Source: Umbilicaria muhlenbergii (Eukaryota; Ascomycota; Lecanoromycetes; Umbilicariales; Umbilicariaceae). From it: DNA of 64,000 nt. The first letter of the stretch is position 1. The number at the start of each line of letters is the position of its first letter. The notes beneath the pieces were generated by a model that was given only the letters and a program-made list of their open reading frames with translations, was not told the origin of the DNA and made no database searches. The position numbers and the translations under genes are program-made. The stretch lies in the NCBI GenBank assembly GCA_000611775.1, contig KK106983.1, positions 809,542 to 873,541 on the forward strand, in the 5' to 3' direction. Of this stretch, positions 45,053 to 59,108 are shown one piece after another.

Positions 45053-45636
45053 TCACACGCCAATGTCTTCGTTCCTATCATTTGCGGTCACGTTTAGTAA
45101 AGGACTTCAGTTCACATGAGGTCGGACAGCGTCGAAGAAGAGGAGAGGACATACCAGACATCAGGTTTCTCCTCGATAAATCTCTTCATAAGAGCTTCAC
45201 ATTCCTTGTCTTGGAGTACGACAACCTCGATCCCTCGTTGCTTGAGATACGCTTCACCGCCGACAAAGGTTTGGTTCTCGCCAATGACTACACGGGCGAC
45301 TTTGTACAGCACACAAGCGCCAGTACACATGTCGCACGGAGACAGGGTCGTGTACATGGTAGCGCCTCGATACGCCGAAGCCGGAAGCCTACCCGTGTTT
45401 TCAAGGGCTGAGATTTCTCCCTGTGATATTACACCAGTCAAGCTGTATACAGATCTATCTCAAAGACTGCGGCCTACATGAAGAGTTGCGCTGCCTTTCT
45501 GGACTCTCATATTATGACCTCTGCCCAAGATCCGGCCATCCTTTGACACTAGACAAGCCCCAATTGGTATCCCGCCCTCCTGCGCACCTTGCTTGGCTTC
45601 TTCAAGAGCAGCGATGAATCCAGGGTCTTGGTTCAT
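45053..45636 (-). CDS. FCY1: cytosine deaminase
   Basis: Zinc enzyme converting cytosine to uracil (pyrimidine salvage; absent from animals). Three minus-strand exons (45636-45478, 45420-45155, 45074-45053) give 148 residues, close to yeast Fcy1 (158). Motifs: EGGIPIGACLV, RGHNMRVQKGSATLH, then HGEISALENTGRL (zinc His plus catalytic Glu, joined across intron 1) and TTLSPCDMCTGA (two zinc cysteines). The last exon of 22 nt encodes NEDIGV, which matches the family C-terminus. Convergent with HEM12, divergent from the DnaJ gene. Confidence 0.95.
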
Positions 45637-46509
45637 TTTCAGCTGACGGTGGTGTTGAGCTCTCTACAAAATAGCAGACTTTGCTGCTTTCCCATTTCTG
45701 CTATTTTCAGGGCCCTACAAGGATTGAATTATCGGACTAGCGGACTGAGGGACTAGCCTAGGTCTTGGTGTAGATAAGCGACTGGGAGATCGTGATAGCG
45801 ATAGCGATATATTTAGCGTCTAGACGTTCTTTTCAAGCCCAAGCAGAGCCATGCGAATCCATGCAAAAGCGTCCTGCGGTTCAAGTGCGTCGGTATAATT
45901 TCGTCATAGATATACGATGGTAGTTTTCTACTGAGTTGACCATCTCCGTAGCCTTGAATTCGCGCCCACGTGGCATTGGCAGTGAATAATTGTACTCTAG
46001 AGCGGCGGTGGAATAGAACAGAACCCCAGCGAAAAGTTCGCTGACCAAACAGGCATAGTCTTACCGACCTTCAATCCTCAGGGTTCATCGTTTTTTCGAG
46101 CCATCCACGCCATCCAACTCTCAGCCTGACAAACAATTCTTTGAATAACGCCTTCGCTACCTCATACCATTCCATCCTCCAAGATCGCTCATCAGGGTCT
46201 TGAACCGATATTATTGTTTGAAGTTTTCAGGTCTGTCACGGATACTCGTAGCCTCGCTATAGGCAACTACCATCCTCAGGTGAGTGCGCTTGTCACTTAC
46301 ACTCGAGCAAGTCGTGAAGACTGCGTTCCTGCTCTCTTGCCTTGCGACATTGTTATCAGGCTTGAACGAGGCTCACATTTTGCTTAGAACATTCCCAAGC
46401 AGTGTTCTACATTCCTGGGCTGATTATCCGCGCCGCATCAGCTTCGACACACTCCTCACGGGATTACCCAACTGACTTCACATCCACCTAATATCTACTC
46501 GTCGACAAA
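45637..46509. promoter_or_regulatory. divergent promoter FCY1/DnaJ with likely 5'-UTR intron
   Basis: 873 bp. A GTGAGT donor at 46281 and a TTATCAG acceptor near 46359 could bound a 5'-UTR intron of the DnaJ gene. No specific factor site claimed. Confidence 0.4.
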
Positions 46510-47911
46510 ATGGTCAAGGAAACCAAGTTCTATGACACGCTCGGGGTAGGTGGATACCTATGTAATGCGCGTTCGTAAAACGAAAACTAAATCCACTTCA
46601 GGTTGCTCCCACAGCTTCGGACGCCGAGCTTAAATCGGCATACAAAAAAGGAGCGCTGAAGCATCATCCAGGTCAGTCGAGGTTTGAGAAGCGGCCGAAC
46701 TATTTAGTGCTAATGGTGACAACCACAGACAAGAATGCCCACAACCCAGAAGCGGCCGAGAAGTTCAAAGACCTATCACATGCGTACGAGGTTCTATCCG
46801 ATCCGCAGAAACGCTCAGTTTATGACCAATATGGCGAAGAAGGCTTGGAACAGGGCGGCGGCGCCGGCGGCATGAATGCAGAGGATCTCTTCTCACAATT
46901 CTTTGGTGGCGGTGGAGCTTTCGGAAGCATGTTCGGTGGTGGCATGCGTGAAACCGGCCCGAAGAAAGCCAGAACTATTCACCACGTTCACAAGGTCACC
47001 CTGGAGGACGTGTACCGTGGTAAGGTTTCGAAACTTGCGCTGCAAAAGTCGATAATCTGTCCAGCTTGTGAAGGACGGGGAGGCAAAGAAGGTGCTGTCA
47101 AGGCTTGCAGTGGTTGCAACGGAGCGGGTATGAAGATGATGATGCGCCAGATGGGACCGATGATCCAGCGCTTCCAAACAGTCTGCCCCGATTGTCAAGG
47201 CGAAGGAGAAATCATCCGGGATAAAGACAGGTGCAAGAAGTGCGGTGGCAGGAAAACTATCAGTGAAAGAAAGGTTCTTCACGTCCACGTTGACAAGGGC
47301 ATGAAGACCGGTGCCAAGATCGACTTCAAAGGTGATGGGGATCAGATGCCGGGCGTTCTTCCTGGAGATGTGCAGTTCGAGATTGAGATCAAACCACATT
47401 CACGGTTCCAGCGCAAAGATGATGACCTCTTCTACCACGCTGAGATCGAGCTGCTTACCGCTCTTGCGGGCGGAACTGTTCACATAGAACACTTGGATGA
47501 AAGATGGTTGACTGTCCCCATCTATCCTGGCGAGGTTATCAGTCCAGGTAAGGGAATCCTATCCGTTCGAAGTTTGTCAAGCTCACTGCTGTAGATGAGG
47601 TCAAAATGATCCGAGGCCAGGGTATGCCATCTCTTAGGCACCATGAGTTTGGCAACCTTTATATCCAATTCGGTGTCAAATTCCCACCACCAAACTTCAA
47701 TACACCGGAGAACATCGCCAAGCTCGAAGGGATTCTGCCTCCTCGCAATACCCAAAGTGTACCTCCGGAGGATGCAATGATGGAAGATTTTGAACTTGAG
47801 GAAGTCGACTCAAGCGGTCAGCGAAGAGCTCATGGTGCCACGTCGATGGATGAAGAGGACGAGGACGGTGTTCCAGCAGGCGCTGAGAGGATGCAATGCG
47901 CTTCCCAGTAA
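46510..47911 (+). CDS. YDJ1: type I DnaJ/Hsp40 co-chaperone (Ydj1/Mas5)
   Basis: Cytosolic Hsp70 co-chaperone. Four exons (46510-46545, 46602-46671, 46729-47547, 47595-47911) give 413 residues. The J domain has [20 protein letters not shown] and the HPD motif, its Asp codon completed across intron 2. A Gly/Phe region with [14 protein letters not shown] follows, then four CxxCxGxG zinc motifs ([32 protein letters not shown]), substrate-binding domains, and a C-terminal CASQ, the farnesylation box also found in yeast Ydj1. Exon 1 holds only 12 codons. Confidence 0.96.
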
Positions 47912-48343
47912 TTGGGTCCTCAGAACGGCTGATGAGTAACAACTACATGTCTTGCTCCTAGATATAAGGACATGCGCGTCTGGATATTGTCCCGCCGTGA
48001 TCGTGTCTCGAGTGGCTGCGTGCTTTGATGTTGTGTTCCGCATCTTCGACTGCAGCCACTCGATGTGCTCTATATGAGAAGCATTGCTCCATTTACTCCG
48101 ACCGATAGAGATACTGGCATTCACAGCTGGTGGTTTTCCCTTTGTCCTATTTTTCACTAGTGGCGACATCTTTGATATCATACCAAGGCGATAGATTCGG
48201 TGGCGGTTGGGTCATATGAGGCTGTCTTTTGCTGCTGTGTCCACCCAGTCATCTTTTCTTGCATGCATGGCGTTTTCTGAGTATAATACAATCGATCAAC
48301 ATTGATCCGCTACGAGGTCCATGCTCTCCAACGAATGGCTGCT
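47912..48343. other. 3' flank of the DnaJ gene
   Basis: About 430 bp. A minus-strand frame 48181-47810 of 123 codons runs into the DnaJ 3' end; it has no similarity I recognise, so I leave it out. Confidence 0.4.
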
Positions 48344-48583
48344 TTAGTGTAGAGTTAGAGGATTAATACACGTACTCTTGGACCGCGGCAGTAGAAGCAG
48401 TAAACCCTGGTCCTGTATAGTATCCCAGGTCCATGTCTTATGCCAGAGGCCCCGGCAGAACCCCTTTTTCGTAGCGTAGTTGTCGGGCATCGGCGTTCGA
48501 GCGCGTTCTTCCTCCGGCGTCAAACCCAAGAATGAGCTATGTAGCTCGTTATAGGGGCTGCCTCCATGTATTTTATCGACCAT
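48344..48583 (-). CDS. small conserved-looking protein, unknown
   Basis: 79-codon frame starting ATG 48583 (MVDKIHGGSPYNELHSSFLG). The composition is protein-like, with charged and aromatic residues in ordered phrases such as LTPEEERARTPMPDNY and GLWHKTWTWDTIQDQG, unlike a chance frame. It may be the first exon of a longer gene, since a donor-like GTGTAT occurs near its end. Its start lies only 41 bp from the MSH1 start, head to head, and would overlap if MSH1 used the upstream ATG at 48532. I do not know the family. Confidence 0.4.
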   Translation of the reverse strand: MVDKIHGGSPYNELHSSFLGLTPEEERARTPMPDNYATKKGFCRGLWHKTWTWDTIQDQGLLLLLPRSKSTCINPLTLH

Positions 48584-48624
48584 GTCAACCCTTTTCGCCT
48601 ACCAGAGGCATTGGTATCCTGCAC

Positions 48625-51600
48625 ATGAGGACGCTGTGCTCTCTGAATCGTCTCCATTATCTCCAGTCATGGCGCCTCGTCCTCCCCAGGCTTCACGTTC
48701 GAGGAGCGAAGTCGAAGACAACCTTGCAGCTCAAAGACCTCCCTCAGGGCATTCTTACGACTGACAATGTCGCTCACGAGGAAGAGGATGAGGGTCTTAC
48801 ATATCCCACTGTGGTGCAGCAGGCCAGGAATAATATGCGGAAGTTTGAGAATTGTGTACTGTTGACACGAGTGGGAGGGTTCTACGAGGTTCACCCAACC
48901 CAACTTCACGGCAGCAGAACCGCGCTGATACTTCTGTAGCTCTACTTCGAGCATGCCGAAGAGTATGGACCTCTACTCAACCTTAAGATCGCTCAGAAGA
49001 GGACAACGGCCGGACCGGTTTCGATGGTTTAACCTCTCTGGAAGCCCGCTACTACAACATTCAATACTGACCGTTCACTAGGCAGGATTTCCTTACTTCC
49101 AACTGGACCGGTTCCTAAAGATCTTGGTGCAAGACCTCAACAAGTATGTGGCCATCAGCGAGGAGTACGCCAACAACGCTTCAGGCAAAGTCAAATCAGG
49201 TGGACTGCTATTTGACCGCAAGGTCGCGAGGATCATATCGCCGGGAACATTGATTGACGAGAAGTTCATGGACCCTTATGATAACAACTTCCTCTTGGCC
49301 ATACATCCTTTGGATAATGGTACCGATGTGGATGCGAACATTGATGGGCTTCCAGCGGAGCTTATCAAAGATGCTCCAATGCCCAGACTCGCATCTATAC
49401 TCGTCGGTCTTGCCTGGCTTGATCTTTCTACTGGTGATTTTTATACCCAACCCACGACTATGGGGGCATTGTCGTCTATTATTGCTCGGATTGGAGCGAA
49501 GGAGATAGTACTCAACAAAACTCTCGATAGTGTCGTCGAGGGACACATTTTAGCAATACTTGAGCATGATCGCCACCTGGTGACATACCACCGTGCTCAC
49601 CTGGAAGCGCCGTCAATGTCCGATTGGGTGCCTATGCTGGAGGTTCCTGTATCTGCTGAGACGCAAGCGGCGTTCAGTGGAGAGGAGGTGGCAGCCGGGA
49701 GTCTTCTCTTGAGTTATGTTGATGAGCGGCTGCAAGGCCTGGGAATCAAGTTGCAACCACCGGTTCAGAGATCTGGTAAAGAGACGATGGGCATTGACAG
49801 GAATAGTATGCGGGGATTGGAAGTACTGGAAACCTCGAGGGACGGGATTAGCGGGGGCAAAGGTAGCTTGTTGCATGTTATACGGAGAACTGTCACGAAA
49901 AGCGGTACACGTCTACTGAAAGATTGGCTTGGTATGGTTTATGTCCCATTTCACCAACAGAGAGACTTCTTTACATGAGTCCCACATCTGCGTCTGTTTC
50001 TATCCGTTGAGTATATCAAGATCACTGACTGGTACACTGTAGCTTCCCCCTCTACATCGCTCTCTATAATCAATTCTCGATTAGACCTTGTCGAAAATTT
50101 TTTCGATGATCCATCATTGAGAGAGGAGATTGTGAGCATGCTCCGCCGTAGCTACGACGCACAGCGTCTCGTTCAGAAATTTGCTTTGGGCAGAGGTGAC
50201 GCCGATGATCTTGTTAGCTTACAGCGAACGATTGAAGCGACCAGAGGGATTGCCAACATTCTTCATGGATACAACTCGTCCCCCGGATCGCCTTCGAAAG
50301 CACCAGGTGACGATGTTGACAGAAATTCATGTTTGCAGAAGTTGAGCAGCCGTTTATCTCTTAGCGGCCCAAGTGCCCTTGCTGCACGAATCGCCGAGGT
50401 CATCGACGAAGAAGGACTCTCAGAGAGTCATCGTATGGAAGAAAGCGAAGGTACAGACATGTTATCGTTGGCGCAAGAAGTGCTGAGCAGCGAAGGCTCT
50501 TCTGAGGACATGGAAGCTCTGTCTCGGGTTGTGCGAAGCAAAGCCAGCACCAAAGCCGCCAAAGAGCAAGACGTGGAGTCTGAAGATACGTGGATCATGC
50601 GCACAAGTGCAAGCCCTACATTGCAGCGCCTTCACGACAACCTAGCGGAGTTACGTCAAGAAAAGGCCAGCCTCACAGCAGAGCTGAGACAGCAACTAGG
50701 CGCACAGAGCTTATCCTTACGATGGACACCCGGACTTGGGCACATCTGCCACATCAAGGGCGCCAAGGACGTCCGCACATCGCTCGAATCCTTCGCCAAC
50801 GTTCGCAGCGTCAGCTCCTCCAAATCCACCCGTTCCTTCCACCTCTCCTCCTGGACCACCCTCGGCACCACCATCGACCAAACCAAACTCCAAATCCGCG
50901 CCGAAGAACAACGCGTCTTCCAAGAGCTACGCCAGCTCGTCATCCGCAACCTAGTAAAACTCCGCCGCAACGCCGCCGTCCTAGACGAACTCGACATCGC
51001 CTGCGCCTTCGCCCTCCTCGCCCACGACCAATCCTACGTCCGCCCCCTCCTCAACCTCACCACAACCCACCAAATCATCGCCGGCCGCCACCCGACCGTC
51101 AAACAGGGCCTCCAAGAACAAGGCCGCGAGTTCGTCAGCAACGACTGCCTCGTCGGCTCCCCCGACCGCATCTGGCTCATCACCGGACCCAACATGGCCG
51201 GCAAATCCACCTTCCTCCGCCAAAACGCCCTCATCACCATCCTCGCGCAAACGGGCTCCTTCGTCCCCGCCGCCCACGCCGCCCTCGGCATCGTCGACCA
51301 GCTCTTCAGCCGCGTGGGCGCGGGCGACAACCTGTTTGCGGACCAGTCGACGTTTATGGTCGAGATGCTCGAGACGGCGCACATACTGCGGCATGCGACG
51401 CAGCGGTCCTTTGTGGTCATGGACGAGGTGGGCAGGGGCACGACGCCCGAGGATGGGGTGGCCGTCGGGTTCGCGGCGCTGGAGTATTTGTGGAGGGGGG
51501 TGCGGTGCAGGACGCTGTTTGCGACGCATTTTCACCGACTGGCGGATATGACGGCGGGGTGGGAGGGGGTCGGGTGTTTTTGTACGGATGTGAGGGAGGG

Positions 51601-51880
51601 GGAAGGGGGGGGGTGGGCGTATGTGCATCGGTTGAGGAGGGGGGTGAATCGGAAGTCGCATGCGCTGAAGGTGGCGAGGTTGGCGGGTAGGTCGTTCGTG
51701 GGGAGTGAGTTTTTGTGGGGTTGCATGGCTGATGGTTGAATAGGTATTCCGGAGTCGGCTATTGAGAGTGCGAGGCGGGTGCTTGAATCGTTTGAGTCGA
51801 CATCGCGCGGGGGTATACATGAGACCGCTGGTGAAGACGCAGCGGATGTTCGACGAGTGGCTGGGGAAGAAAAGAGTTGA
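48625..51880 (+). CDS. MSH1: mitochondrial mismatch-repair MutS homologue Msh1
   Basis: MutS family ATPase for mitochondrial DNA mismatch repair. Five exons (48625-48888, 48940-49026, 49082-49931, 50043-51686, 51744-51880) give 993 residues. N-terminus MRTLCSLNRLHYLQSWRLVL is Arg/Leu/Ser-rich, fitting mitochondrial import; an upstream in-frame ATG at 48532 also exists. The mismatch-binding domain has RVGGFYELYFEHAEEYGPLL (the Phe-Tyr-Glu reader motif) and AGFPYFQLDRFLK. The ATPase has TGPNMAGKSTFLRQ (Walker A), FMVEMLETAHIL, VMDEVGRGTTPEDG (Walker B) and FATHFHRL. Intron 1 has a weak donor, GTTCAC. The last 1 kb is C-rich up to about 51,320 and then G-rich. Confidence 0.94.
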
Positions 51881-52171
51881 CGGTATCGGCGGCTTTTTAA
51901 GCCGGCTGGGGATGAGTTATGGATTGAACCGCTACTTGGAACACTCTGCGTGGAAGAAAGGGGGCAACATGTCAGGATATGTAGAGCCGAACTACCTCAA
52001 ACTTGAAGGGCCCTGGACGTCTGTTGGCGCAGATTCAAAAACAAATGGGGAAGAGGCGATGACCATTCACTCTACATCACGAAGCGAACACCGCCATCCA
52101 TGTGACGTTCAATGCACAATTTGATAGGAAAACGAGTCGGCAAAATACGCTGCTATTGCCAATGAAATAAA
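51881..52171. other. intergenic between convergent genes
   Basis: About 290 bp between the MSH1 stop and the outer stop of the flavodoxin extension; nothing recognised. Confidence 0.5.
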
Positions 52172-53341
52172 TCACTGAACCTCACACTTGTCCTGGAATT
52201 TCTTCTTCTTCTTGTCCTTGCCGCTTTCTTTCTCCGTCATCCGCTGCGGGTACGATTCCGCAGCCGCACCCTTCGCCATCGCACCGCCCGAAGTACCATT
52301 ACTGGCCGCTCCAGCTCCAGCCCCAGCCCCGGCATCATTCCTCACCGTCTTCTGTTCCGCACCCTGCGCTCCTCCCGCCGCCGCAGCCCCGCTCTCAGGA
52401 CCATCTAGTCATGTGGAGAAGTTGACCTTGGAGACAGCCTGGTAAAAGGCCTTACCCTGAATCTGAGCGAGCTCGAGTTCCTTGTTGGTGGGTTGGCGAG
52501 ATCCGTCACCGCCCTATCGGTCCCAAACAACCAAACGTCAGTATTCAGTCATACATTCTCACCCGGTCGACATCGGCCGCATGTGGGAGAGACCACCAAC
52601 CGCAAAAGTGCCCGCTCCCCACGGACTCCCGCCCCTGACCTCGCTCAAATCGCCCAAGATCGGAAACGCAGTCTTATACCCCAACGGCACATAAATCATG
52701 CCATGATGCGCCATCGTGCTCATGGCCGCAATCACGGTGCTTTCCTGCCCGCCGCCCATGGTGCCGGTGCTGACGAAGACGCCGGCGTATTTGCCCCAGT
52801 AGGCGCCGCTGGCCCATTGCGCGCCCGTGTGGTCCCAGAAGGCTTTCCATTGCGCGGGGAAGTTGCCGTAGCGGGTGGGGATGCCGAAGAGGAAGGCGTC
52901 GTATTTTTCAAGGGTTTTGGGGTCGATATTGGGGATCGAGGAGTCTTTGGGGGCGGCGTGCATTTTGGCCAGGACTTCTTCGGGGAGGGTCTCGGGGACT
53001 CTGAGAGGGAGAGAGGGGTGGAGGGTTAGCGGGTGGGTGGGGGCTTGGTTTGTTGGGTGTGTGGTTGATGGTGCGCGGAGGGGAAGAGGTGCTCACTGGA
53101 AGAGGTCGGCGGTGCCGCCTGCAGCTTCGATGCCGGCTTTTTCGGCTTCGGCCAGCTTGTGGATGTGGCCGTACATGGAGTACTGGGAGTTTGGTATAAG
53201 CGTTAGTATTGAAGATGAAAAGACGGGGAACAGTCTTGCGCCGCGATTGAGGGGCCAACTAGACGAGGAGTCGTGTTCCTGGATAGCGGGGTGCCTTGGA
53301 GGGGCAACACTCACGAAGATGATTGCAATCTTGGGCGCCAT
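52172..53341 (-). CDS. WrbA/Ycp4-type NAD(P)H:quinone oxidoreductase with cryptic CaaX extension
   Basis: Flavodoxin-fold quinone reductase (FMN) of the WrbA family (yeast Pst2, Rfs1, Ycp4). Four minus-strand exons: 53341-53315, 53182-53097, 53000-52601, 52513-52409. The short product has 205 residues: [29 protein letters not shown] (FMN loop), [46 protein letters not shown] and a C-terminus [15 protein letters not shown]. The stop TGA (52411-52409) is directly followed by CTA and the frame stays open for 78 more codons, Ala/Gly-rich, then KDKKKKK and terminal CEVQ, stop 52174-52172. A 51-nt in-frame GTAAGG...CTAG segment (52455-52405) could also be spliced out. Related fungal proteins are found at eisosomes. 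Ends given cover the long form. Confidence 0.9.
52406..52411 (-). promoter_or_regulatory. candidate stop-codon readthrough site (TGA CTA)
   Basis: On the coding strand the first stop of the flavodoxin gene is TGA followed by CTA. UGA CUA is the established leaky stop context in fungi and animals. Downstream, 78 sense codons are in frame and end in a polybasic CaaX sequence. Confidence 0.6.
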
Positions 53342-54522
53342 GATGATTGGGGAGTGATGAGACGGGTGCGTATAGCTTGTGAGGCAAAGAAGACAATTGC
53401 TTTGGAAGCGGCAGGTATGTGCTATATGTTGTTGTGGAGGAATGCGAAAGAATAACAGCACGAGGAGGGTTTTATAGAACCGTTATGGCGGCAACGGCCG
53501 CGCTGGGCCAGGCCACCCAAACGGGCTCCATGTTTAAGGTAACCTCGACGCTAGGGCTCGCGATGACCGGGGAGATGGCGCAGGCTGAGCAAGCGAACCC
53601 TTACGCAATGCTGACACGTCTCCACCGAGCATTCGGTCGATGATTTGTTCAGCAAACCAGCAGCACCCGCCCACGCCTTGTCGTCGAGTCACTCGGTGGC
53701 TTGGAGCTCCAACTAAGGCCCGCATTGTCGCATCATCTGCTTTCACAGCGTCCAGGTTGTTTGACAAAGCGTTTGTCACAGGCTCCTTCGCCGGAAAAGA
53801 TGCTGAGAAGATGAGAATAAGGTGTGGCACCCCACAATAATCCGGAATCCGGAATCCTGCCGGAATCCTGCACATCTCCCACTCGCTTAACCTCGGATTT
53901 GTCTCGTATTATCCAACTTTTACCAAGCCGATTAATCTTTAATCTTTTCATGCAAGGGCGGCACGACCAGTGGAATTAAGGTTAAGCAAGCCTTGCTGAA
54001 AAATCAGACCCTACCTTACCTTATTGCCGGGACGTGCTCCGCAGCCGGCTCACGCCGGCCTTCCGCGGTGGAATTGGTGCAGGGCGGCAGGGCGGGGTAA
54101 ATGCACGTTGACTTCGAGGTAAGACATCGCTGATCATATACGTAGCAAGGTGATCAGGTCGTTATATACCCTACGTTGCTGCTGGCCGCTGAAGCTTCGA
54201 ATCGTGTTAACAAAGCCAACAACATCGTCACCAATCGAAAGACTAACAACAAGTCGCTTACCAGTATCCGCCTCAGATCTTGGCAGGGCCAACGGGCGTC
54301 TTCTATAGTAACCAACACCATCGATCACTGCTCAATCCCTTAATAATTCTCTCCTCGATGCTCGTTTGTTAGAATACCGATGACCACTGCCCTGAGTGGA
54401 GGCCTTCCTTGGTGCTCGCTTCGACCCGACATCGCAGGCGTGTAGATTGCCCACACTGGTCGCGCAAGGTCCAGGAGGCCCAGCCAAGGCATGGGAATGA
54501 CCACTGACCGGATCGCATGCCT
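53342..54522. other. intergenic, no supported gene
   Basis: About 1.2 kb between the flavodoxin start and the HELQ stop. It contains a small repeat of CCGGAATCC (three copies, 53850-53870), which may be a flavodoxin promoter element or chance, and a GCCGGC palindrome pair near 54041. No gene recognised. Confidence 0.5.
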
Positions 54523-57769
<3,247 letters not shown>

Positions 57770-59108
57770 ATGGTCACCACTCTGACGAGATATGTGCAAT
57801 CAAACAAATGCGCCTGATCTTATACAGGCAAACCGAGTAAATCTCTTCCCGTCGTTTTATCATTGTCGTTGTCTGTTTTCCAGACTTGCATTACTGTAAG
57901 AGCAGACGTCTTAATGTTTCGAGATAAAGTTGGCACTAGGCTAGGAAGGGCAAGGTCTGACATGGTCGATCGTTTAACCCGAGCAGAGCCAAGGTACTCG
58001 AAAACGGCCCTGACGTCCGCGGTGCTTCCTCCCTGCCCTCCAGCTGCGAGTGTGCACAGTCGGACTCGGCTCAGACCCCCTTGGGTGCAAGCACAGTAAG
58101 ATCACCCATCTGTCCAAGGCGGAAGCTTGTCCTCTCTGGCTTGGTGGAGCTTGCACCACTTCCTGTGGGTCTTTGCGAAGGATGTGGGGGGATACCGGGT
58201 AGTCGTGCTCTCTTTCCCCCAGGAGCCGGCCGCCTCCTGGGAAGAGCCGGGAGAGCACACAAGAACAAGGTACGGAAATACCTTACCTAACCTCAAGCGT
58301 GTGAAGTTATCGGTCTCTCGTCATCAAGGTCTGGTGTCCACGATGTGCCCATCTTCACGTATTCCCTAGGCTTGATGCATTAATAAATTGGAGTCGTCGT
58401 CGAAATAGAAGCCGAACATGGACTCGCTCCAAGAGGACGGAGAAGCGTAGATGTACGGAATAGGCACGTTACCTTGGCCGAAAAGCATTATTCGGATGCC
58501 CGTTCTTATTGGCGTCCCGCCACAGGCTTCGGCAGGTAGCATGCTGAAAGGCACTGGCGCAGAATCCCAGTCGGCCCTGCGTAGCACCGTAGACGGGATA
58601 GATATCTTACCCAAACTGAAGTTCGCCCACCTTTGCATCTTGTCATTCTTCGCCCTCACCCTCACCCTCGCCCTCATCTCATGCTCCCCACTCTCGGACG
58701 TCTCCACGGTCATTGGCCGCTACTTTGCTCGACGCTCTCGCCCTTGTACAATTTATTCACTCTTACTCGTCCTCTTGGAGAGCCGGGTTCTTCGACGCAT
58801 ACAGCTTCTGATTCTGTGCATCTTCCACTTCCCACGCCTCGCCTTACTGACTGCAGCGGCTTGGGGCCGGGTTAGGTCCATCTTGCTTCCACAACACGAG
58901 GCTGTCCTTCCAATGCGGCATACCTTACACTCCCGCATCAAATCCCGCCCGTCTCTTTATTCGTGACCTGGTATATTAAGCATATGTAGCCGAAACCCAA
59001 GTTTGTCGCTCCGCCTCAGTACATAGCAGCATTAGCTCTGTGGGGGCTACTTCTACAAAGACGACGGCACTATATTTGTAGGGGTCCTTCGTCGGCGCCG
59101 CTGGCATC
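57770..59108. other. intergenic (HELQ/SNT2) with inverted repeats
   Basis: About 1.3 kb between divergent genes. Long frames exist on both strands (58451-58966 plus, 58713-58366 minus) but overlap each other and have no recognisable features. A CCCTCA hexamer run lies at 58651-58677. A strong inverted repeat is listed separately. Confidence 0.45.
58205..58258. repeat. two-part inverted repeat (potential hairpin)
   Basis: Outer arms GTGCTCTC (58205-58212) and GAGAGCAC (58251-58258) enclose inner arms CCCAGGAG (58218-58225) and CTCCTGGG (58234-58241) around the GC-rich loop CCGGCCGC. Both arm pairs are perfect. A further 9-bp inverted pair, GGTGCAAGC (58084-58092) and GCTTGCACC (58149-58157), lies just upstream. 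Confidence 0.75.

Noticed and set aside
58651-58680. CCCTCA hexamer run as telomere-like repeat
   Set aside because: The unit is not a fungal telomere repeat (TTAGGG/CCCTAA), and the run is about four imperfect units.
58366-58966. Overlapping long frames on both strands
   Set aside because: They contradict each other, lack splice or family support, and sit around a CCCTCA repeat.
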